A stretch of 18,544 nt of DNA from an uncultured Oscillospiraceae bacterium (GTDB lineage: Bacteria > Bacillota > Clostridia > Oscillospirales > Ruminococcaceae), in contig CAJTSZ010000035.1 in NCBI GenBank assembly GCA_910578755.1, forward strand, positions 1 through 18,544. Reading direction: 5' to 3'. This document shows positions 14,122-18,544 of this stretch, piece by piece (position 1 is the first letter of the stretch; every line of letters begins with the position of its first letter). Below the pieces are notes generated by a model. The model made no database searches, was not told the origin of the DNA, and saw only the letters and a list, made by a program, of their open reading frames with translations. The position numbers and the translations under genes were made by a program.

Positions 14122-15510
14122 TTATCTTGTTACAACAGCGTCAAGGGTGCCGCAGCAGCGGTACTGGCTGTCAATAGCATGGGCAATGGTGCGCACATTT
14201 AAGTTGCGCTGGCTGCACATCCGCGGCTCGCCGTCTGGGTACAGGTCCTCAGGCAGGACAAAGCGGATGCAGCGTACAAGAACATCCTGGCAGCCTGTGC
14301 CACTGTGGGCAGGCAGGGTGTAGGTTTTTGTACCGCGGTGGTATTCTGTGCCGCTTTCGTCAACCTCTGTTAAAACAACGCCCAGGGCAACCCGGGTATT
14401 GGGGCAAACATTGCGGACAGTTACATCCATTTCCACAATGCGGCCTTGCCCTGCAAGGGGGAGGTCATCGGCGGAAAATTCTATATAATCGCTGCAATTT
14501 GGAACAATAAAGCTTTGGGGCTCCGGGCAGGGCTCAGGGTAAACAGGGCCGCCGCCACAGTCCACCATAATGGTTGGTTCTGGGAAGGAAACAACATTGC
14601 CCTCCCTGTCATGGTAAAGAATTTCCTGGTTTACTTCCTTCAGCCCGGAGCTGCTGCCAATGTGCTGCACCGTAATTTCCAGCAGGGCGCTTTCTGCCTG
14701 TGTGGTGCCCAGGGATGGAATAGTCCAAAGCAGGCGTTGGTTGCTCAGCATTTGGACGCTGCCTTTGGCAGGGGCGGCAAAGCTGAGGATACGGAAGTCC
14801 GGGTTTAAAATTTCGTCAATGGAAATGTTGGTAGGCCCAGGCTTTGTAATATTTGCGGCCATCAGCTGGAACAGGCGCTCCAGTTCGGCTGCGTCCGGCG
14901 TAATGGCAACGTGGGTGGCGCTTGGCAGGGAAGCCCAGCTTTCCAAAGCGGGGACGTCAATGCCATCGCTGCCAATAAGGCCGATAATATAAATTGTAAT
15001 GCCAGCCGCCTTAGCGGCCTGGGCCACAGGCAGGGGCGGCGCGCCAGCGGTGGTTTTACCGTCGGTAAACATTAAAATAACCTTTGCATTGGTGGAGGAA
15101 AGGTCAAATTCCTCCATAGCTTTGGTAAATGCGTCAGCATGGTTGGTGGAGCCGTCGGCAGTAAGGCCGTTTACAGCAGCTTTTAATGCAGTGGTAGAGG
15201 TAGAGAGGGGAACATCCTTGGTGGCAGTATCAGCAAAGCTGACGATACCAATACGGCTGCCGCCGCCAATCTCATCGCTGCTGTTGGGGTTGGTTGCCTG
15301 CTGGATAATACCAATAAAGGCGTCGGCCCCCAGTTTCAGGTTGGCCATTGGCGTGCCGGACATACTGCCGGAACGGTCCAAAACCAAGACAATATCTGTA
15401 GGGTTGCTGTTAATATCTGGGGCGCCGGTTATGGCGATGGAGAGCAGGAAGCTGCCGTCACAGTCAATTTGCCGGGCGTTTACAAATTTGTTAGCACTGG
15501 TAATACCCAA
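14122..15510 (-). CDS. von Willebrand factor A domain protein with Cys-rich C-terminal region
   Basis: The 462-residue protein carries a complete metal-ion-dependent adhesion site: DRSGS (Asp45, Ser47, Ser49), Thr122 in GSTNHADAF, and Asp150 in FTDGKTT. The domain spans about residues 38-215. A beta-rich middle follows (about 220-330, ISIDEILNPDFRILSF), then a segment with about ten cysteines (CGGGPVYPEPCPEP through YRCCG). There is no signal peptide, LPXTG motif or membrane segment, yet cysteine-rich adhesin-like proteins of this type are usually exposed, so a spore-coat or lysis-released location is possible but unproven. GGAGG (15519-15523) is 8 bases before TTG 15510 but only 2 before ATG 15516, and it overlaps the ATG at 15525, so TTG is preferred. 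The gene stands alone, followed by a double terminator. Confidence 0.8.
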   Translation of the reverse strand: MGITSANKFVNARQIDCDGSFLLSIAITGAPDINSNPTDIVLVLDRSGSMSGTPMANLKLGADAFIGIIQQATNPNSSDEIGGGSRIGIVSFADTATKDVPLSTSTTALKAAVNGLTADGSTNHADAFTKAMEEFDLSSTNAKVILMFTDGKTTAGAPPLPVAQAAKAAGITIYIIGLIGSDGIDVPALESWASLPSATHVAITPDAAELERLFQLMAANITKPGPTNISIDEILNPDFRILSFAAPAKGSVQMLSNQRLLWTIPSLGTTQAESALLEITVQHIGSSSGLKEVNQEILYHDREGNVVSFPEPTIMVDCGGGPVYPEPCPEPQSFIVPNCSDYIEFSADDLPLAGQGRIVEMDVTVRNVCPNTRVALGVVLTEVDESGTEYHRGTKTYTLPAHSGTGCQDVLVRCIRFVLPEDLYPDGEPRMCSQRNLNVRTIAHAIDSQYRCCGTLDAVVTR

Positions 15511-15533
15511 AATCATAACCTCCATAATGAAAA

Positions 15534-15561
15534 AATGTAGAACGGTGGGATTTTTTGTCGA
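15534..15561 (-). promoter_or_regulatory. Possible promoter of the von Willebrand A gene
   Basis: On the - strand: -35 TCGACA (15556-15561), a 16-base spacer, and -10 TACATT (15534-15539). The leader would be very short, about 15 bases to the ribosome binding site. Confidence 0.35.
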
Positions 15562-15605
15562 GCTCTTTCTATCTTATGCTAACCTGTAAAAAGTGTGACT
15601 GATTG

Positions 15606-15637
15606 AAAAAGCCCAGGCTGCTTTTAGCAGCCTGGGC
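15606..15637 (-). terminator. Intrinsic terminator of rsmA
   Basis: GCCCAGGCTGC (15611-15621) pairs perfectly with GCAGCCTGGGC (15627-15637). On the - strand TTTTTC follows. It lies 7 bases after the rsmA stop codon. Confidence 0.92.
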
Positions 15638-15644
15638 GGGGAAG

Positions 15645-16517
15645 TTATTCTTTTGTATCATAAAGGGCGGTGTAGGCATTGGCAATTTGAGCAAACTGCT
15701 CCATGGAAAGCTGCTCTGCCCGCAGGGAGGCGCTGACGCCGGCCTCTTCCAGCCAGCGGGCTGTTTGGGCCTTGGACAGCCCAAAGGAGGAGGAAAGGGT
15801 ATTGGAAAGGGTTTTGCGCCGTTGGGAAAAGGCCCCTTTTACCACCCGGAAAAAATCTTCCTCTTTGGCAACCTGAACCAAAGGCTGGGGGCGGATATCC
15901 AGGCGGATAACAGCAGAATCCACATCGGGGCTGGGCATAAAGGAGCCGCGGGAAACGGGGAACAAAATTTGGGGCTGGGCGTAATACTGGACGGCAATGG
16001 AAACAGCCCCCACCTCCCGGGTTCCTGGCTGGGCACAAATGCGTTGGGCAGCCTCCTTTTGTACCATGACCGTGAGGGAAGTAATGGGCAGCCTATCCTC
16101 CAATATTTTCATAATAATGGGGGAAGTGATGTAGTAGGGTAAATTGGCGCAGATTGCCACCGGCATATGGGGGAATTCCTGGGCGATGAGGCTGTTTAAA
16201 TCCACCTTCAGTACATCCTGGTTTATTATTTTTATATTGTTAAATTCCTCAAGGGTTTCGGCCAAAATGGGCAGCAGCCGCTGGTCGATTTCAATACAGA
16301 CCACCTTGTCTGCCCGCTGGGCCAGTTGGGCAGTAAGGACGCCAAACCCGGCGCCAATTTCAATTATCCCCCAGCCGGGCTGGGCATTGCCCTGCTCCGC
16401 CATTTTGGGGCAGACAGTGGGGTTTATTAAAAAGTTTTGCCCCAGCCCTTTGGAGAAAGAAAAGCCATGCCGGGCCAAAATATCCTTAACTACGCCAATG
16501 TTAGAAAGGTTTTCCAT
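15645..16517 (-). CDS. rsmA: 16S rRNA dimethyladenosine transferase RsmA (KsgA)
   Basis: It dimethylates the two adjacent adenosines of the helix 45 loop of 16S rRNA (A1518 and A1519 in E. coli numbering), a late check in small-subunit assembly; loss gives kasugamycin resistance. The 290 residues fit the family. FSKGLGQNFLINP at 21-33 is the family N-terminus. The S-adenosylmethionine loop is EIGAGFGVLT (53-62), Glu76 in VVCIEID should bind the ribose, and the catalytic motif IV is NLPY (125-128). A C-terminal helical domain contains FSQRRKTLSNTL. ATG 16517 has CGGAGG 5 bases upstream. It follows the acetyltransferase gene by 41 bases on the same strand, suggesting one transcript ending at the terminator 15606-15637. 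Confidence 0.95.
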   Translation of the reverse strand: MENLSNIGVVKDILARHGFSFSKGLGQNFLINPTVCPKMAEQGNAQPGWGIIEIGAGFGVLTAQLAQRADKVVCIEIDQRLLPILAETLEEFNNIKIINQDVLKVDLNSLIAQEFPHMPVAICANLPYYITSPIIMKILEDRLPITSLTVMVQKEAAQRICAQPGTREVGAVSIAVQYYAQPQILFPVSRGSFMPSPDVDSAVIRLDIRPQPLVQVAKEEDFFRVVKGAFSQRRKTLSNTLSSSFGLSKAQTARWLEEAGVSASLRAEQLSMEQFAQIANAYTALYDTKE

Positions 16518-16558
16518 AAAAGCCTCCGTGTGAAATAAATGGTTGGAATACGCAAAGG

Positions 16559-17170
16559 TTATTCCTTGCTGCTGTGGTACAAAGCAGCCTGCTGCTGCCA
16601 GTAGAGGGCGTCCTCCTGGGTGAGGGGGCGCAGCACCCGGCAGGGGCAGCCGGCGGCAATGACGTTGTCGGGAATATCCCTTGTAACAACAGAGCCGGAG
16701 CCAATGACCACATTATTGCCAATATGCACGCCAGGGTTAATAACAACACTGCCGCCAACCCATACGTTGTTCCCTATGGAAATTGGCGCGCCGTATTCCA
16801 GCTGGGAGGCCCGCACCTCAGCGTCCAAAGGGTGGCTGGCAGTGTAGAGGCCTACCCTGGGGCCAAACATAACATTATCCCCAATGGTTACAGGGCATAC
16901 ATCTAAAATAGTACAGTCAAAATTGGCAAAAAAGTGGCTTCCAATGGAAATATTACATCCATAGTCACAGCGGAAGGTGGGTTCAATAAAGGAATTTGGG
17001 CCCAAGGCAGCAAACAGGCCCTTTAACAAGGCCATGCCCTGCGCGGATTCCCCTGGAGGGAGGGTATTAAACTGGTAGGTTACCTGGCGGGCATGCCGGC
17101 GCAGGGAGAGAAGTTCCGGGTCGCTGGATATGTAGAGCTGGCCGGAAAGCATACGCTGTTGTTCTGTCAT
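16559..17170 (-). CDS. Hexapeptide-repeat sugar O-acetyltransferase (maltose/galactoside type)
   Basis: This is a left-handed beta-helix acetyltransferase of the Maa/LacA/NodL group, expected to move acetyl from acetyl-CoA to a sugar hydroxyl as a cytosolic trimer. It is 203 residues from ATG 17170. The N-terminal mac domain is at about 4-58. Hexapeptide repeats run from about 73 to 185 (ISIGSHFFANFDCTILD, VTIGDNVMFGP, ISIGNNVWVGGSVVINPG). The catalytic histidine is His113 in YTASHPLDAEVR. AAGGA is about 9 bases before ATG 17170; another ATG at 17179 falls right against it and is less likely. Its acceptor sugar cannot be told. It lies 41 bases ahead of rsmA, a pairing without an obvious functional link. 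Confidence 0.88.
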   Translation of the reverse strand: MTEQQRMLSGQLYISSDPELLSLRRHARQVTYQFNTLPPGESAQGMALLKGLFAALGPNSFIEPTFRCDYGCNISIGSHFFANFDCTILDVCPVTIGDNVMFGPRVGLYTASHPLDAEVRASQLEYGAPISIGNNVWVGGSVVINPGVHIGNNVVIGSGSVVTRDIPDNVIAAGCPCRVLRPLTQEDALYWQQQAALYHSSKE

Positions 17171-17222
17171 AATTACCATCCTTAATCAAACCATCGCTTA
17201 ACAAGGGTAAACCCGCATGCGG

Positions 17223-17334
17223 CATCCCAGGCCTGCGGCGCTGGGATGTGCCCCTAAATGGGTGCTGGACTGCGTTCTCGGCTTTGGCGGGCGTCAGCCC
17301 GCCTGCACCCTGCGGCCTTGCCAGCCCCCATTTA
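17223..17334. repeat. Two nested or adjacent stem-loops
   Basis: CATCCCAG (17223-17230) pairs with CTGGGATG (17241-17248). Next, TAAATGGGTGCTGG (17255-17268) pairs with CCAGCCCCCATTTA (17321-17334) with one mismatch in 14. Inside its loop GGCGGGC-gtca-GCCCGCC (17286-17303) forms a perfect hairpin. No U-tract follows, so these are not simple terminators. Confidence 0.55.
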
Positions 17335-17628
17335 TGAACACCGGCAGGTCCTTTGGAGTTTTTTGTGGAACTGGCAGTTGGTCTTTTGCACCACTTATAG
17401 GTTTAGTATGTTGCAAAACTCCCAAAAACAGTCCAAAAATGTCATCCCTGGGTGTTTTAACCTTGAAAAACCGTGTTAACCCTTGTCAAACGATGGAATA
17501 TTTGCAAAAGAAATATCCTAAAACCGATATTTCTTAACTAAGAGTGTTTTAACTTTTGATAAAATTCCGCAAAGGAACGAGGTATTGTACCCATTATACC
17601 CAATTTCCAAAAGGTTTTCAACAGAAAC

Positions 17629-17666
17629 AAATGTTACAGCAAAGGATTTCCTTTGCTGTAACATTT
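17629..17666. repeat. Perfect 18-bp inverted repeat with a 2-base centre
   Basis: AAATGTTACAGCAAAGGA (17629-17646) and its exact complement (17649-17666) are separated by TT. No T-run follows on either strand, so it is not a standard terminator. It could be an operator, a small mobile-repeat remnant, or an RNA hairpin. It shares TTACAGC with the stem at 14037-14078. Confidence 0.65.
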
Positions 17667-17799
17667 GGGTTATGGGGCTGCGTAAGGCCGCTGGCAGAGG
17701 CTTGGAAGCGGCCCCGCGCTTTCAAAATTAAAAAAGTCCGGGGTAAAGTTGCCGCAGCTTTGCCTCTTGCAGTTGGACGCTCCCCCTGCGGCTTTTATG

Positions 17800-17828
17800 T
17801 TGCAAGAACCCCGCTTTTGAAGTATAAT
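17800..17828 (+). promoter_or_regulatory. Promoter of the flavin-reductase-like gene
   Basis: -35 TTGCAA (17800-17805), a 17-base spacer, and a perfect -10 TATAAT (17823-17828). The predicted start is near 17835, giving a leader of about 130 bases. Confidence 0.65.
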
Positions 17829-17839
17829 AAATCTGCACA

Positions 17840-17928
17840 CTGCCGGCACGGCTGTAAAAGGAACGCCGGCAGGATAAAACAGACAGAAATACCGCGCTGT
17901 ATTTTTTAAGGCCGGCCCAACGGGCCGG
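17840..17928 (+). promoter_or_regulatory. Structured 5' leader, possible attenuator
   Basis: CTGCCGGC (17840-17847) pairs with GCCGGCAG (17865-17872). A short AAATAC/GTATTT stem ending in six T lies near 17888-17908. CCGGCCC-aac-GGGCCGG (17912-17928) follows, before the ribosome binding site. The GCCGGC blocks of the first and last stems are mutually complementary, so alternative folds are possible. No known riboswitch consensus is recognised. Confidence 0.35.
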
Positions 17929-17964
17929 TGGCAATCAATACGCCATAGAAAAAGGAGCAAAGCA

Positions 17965-18544
17965 ATGGCAAAAGTAAACTGGAAGGCTTCCACCCTGCTG
18001 GGGCCGGTTCCGCCAACAATGGTTTCCTGCGGAACAGTAGAAAACCCCAACGTACTTACAGTGGCCTGGACGGGGATTGTGAATTCTAACCCGCCCATGA
18101 CCTATGTTTCCATACGGCCAACCCGCCATTCCCACAAAATGATACAGGAAAGCGGGGAGTTTGTAATTAACCTGACCCCTGGCAAACTGTGCAGGGCCGT
18201 CGACTATGTGGGGGTGAAATCCGGAAAAGACATCAATAAGTTTGAGGCCATGAAGCTGACGGCCGCCCCCTGCAAACACGTAAAAGCCCCGCATATTGCA
18301 GAATGTCCCGTAAGCTTGGAATGTAAAGTGAAAAGTGTGACTTCCTTAGGCAGCCACGATATGTTTTTAGCGGAAATTGTAAGTGTGGATGTGGATGACG
18401 AATACATTGACGAGGACGGTAAATTCCACATGGAAAAATGCGGCCTTATTTCCTATGCCCATGGGGAATATTTTGCCCAGGGCAAAAAGGTGGGCAGCTT
18501 TGGCTATTCAGTAAGAAAGCGGGCCAAGGCCAAAAAAACGGGGA
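17965..18544 (+). CDS. Flavin reductase family protein (FMN-binding split barrel), partial
   Basis: The gene starts at ATG 17965, with AAAGGAGC 7 bases upstream, and is still open after 193 codons at the window edge. The sequence matches the flavin-reductase-like split-barrel family, which binds FMN or FAD: GPVPPTMVSCGT at the start, NVLTVAWTGIVNSNPPMTYVS at about 29-49, SHKMIQESGEFVINLTP near 56-72, and GKDINKF near 87. The C-terminal stretch SYAHGEYFAQGKKVGSFGYS is typical, and relatives end soon after, so few codons should be missing. Members act as NAD(P)H flavin reductases or simple flavoproteins; the substrate cannot be inferred. It is read away from the acetyltransferase gene under its own promoter with a structured leader. 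Confidence 0.85.
   Translation, partial: MAKVNWKASTLLGPVPPTMVSCGTVENPNVLTVAWTGIVNSNPPMTYVSIRPTRHSHKMIQESGEFVINLTPGKLCRAVDYVGVKSGKDINKFEAMKLTAAPCKHVKAPHIAECPVSLECKVKSVTSLGSHDMFLAEIVSVDVDDEYIDEDGKFHMEKCGLISYAHGEYFAQGKKVGSFGYSVRKRAKAKKTG

Larger units (their letters stand above)
17171..17964. other. Long divergent intergenic region with large stem-loops
   Basis: This gap lies between the - strand acetyltransferase and the + strand flavin-reductase-like gene. Open frames on the + strand here lack ribosome binding sites and resemble no protein. From left to right it holds two large stem-loops (17223-17334), an AT-rich stretch with no evident feature (17335-17628), a 38-base palindrome (17629-17666), and the promoter and structured leader of the next gene (17800-17964). 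Confidence 0.5.

Noticed and set aside
17256..17909. Small + strand genes in the divergent gap (frames of 73-117 codons)
   Set aside because: None has a ribosome binding site, and they run through stem-loops and the promoter of the next gene.
17840..17964. FMN riboswitch in the flavin-reductase leader
   Set aside because: The conserved FMN aptamer core is not present and the leader is too short for the six-stem aptamer plus expression platform.

Overview
The window looks like a chromosomal segment of a gut-type low-GC-lineage Firmicute with moderately high GC, most likely a Clostridia/Oscillospirales relative. This rests on the tepA-ylzJ...ftsK gene neighbourhood, strong GGAGG ribosome binding sites, TTGACA/TATAAT-type promoters, and hairpin terminators. 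The taxonomic placement is inference; no rRNA or other marker settles it. No tRNA, rRNA, CRISPR array or intact insertion sequence was seen.

Left part (1-3900): a repeat-bearing leader, then two + strand genes, rlmB (23S rRNA 2'-O-methyltransferase) and an 883-residue membrane protein. The second has the skeleton of a heavy-metal P-type ATPase but has lost the phosphorylated aspartate and the other catalytic motifs, so it is probably a pseudo-ATPase. A string of hairpins and a strong bidirectional terminator separate this pair from the convergent genes to the right.

Middle (3914-11909), all on the - strand. In transcription order: guaB (IMP dehydrogenase), a small four-helix membrane protein, a dCMP deaminase, a TepA-type ClpP-like protease, YlzJ, UppP (undecaprenyl-diphosphate phosphatase) and the DNA translocase FtsK/SpoIIIE. 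The tepA-ylzJ-ftsK association matches the order known around spoIIIE in Bacillus; here uppP and a repeat-containing gap sit between ylzJ and ftsK.

Right-centre (11916-14121) is the accessory part. It holds a tandem array of two-hairpin units whose stems are kept by compensating base changes, an AT-richer DUF6273 gene, a probable gene fragment, and about 1 kb without a gene but full of hairpins and dispersed-repeat copies. A 14-base repeat, CCCTATTTCTTTCT, brackets the DUF6273 island in inverted orientation.

Right part (14122-18544): a cytosolic-looking von Willebrand A protein with a cysteine-rich tail, then rsmA and a hexapeptide acetyltransferase (acetyltransferase upstream, - strand). 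A 795-base gap with large stem-loops follows, then a flavin-reductase-family gene on the + strand that runs off the window. That gene has a good promoter and a structured leader.

The genes are mostly housekeeping: ribosome maturation (rlmB, rsmA), nucleotide supply (guaB, dCMP deaminase), wall lipid carrier recycling (uppP) and chromosome segregation (ftsK). The unusual content is the pseudo-ATPase and the repetitive, highly structured intergenic DNA.
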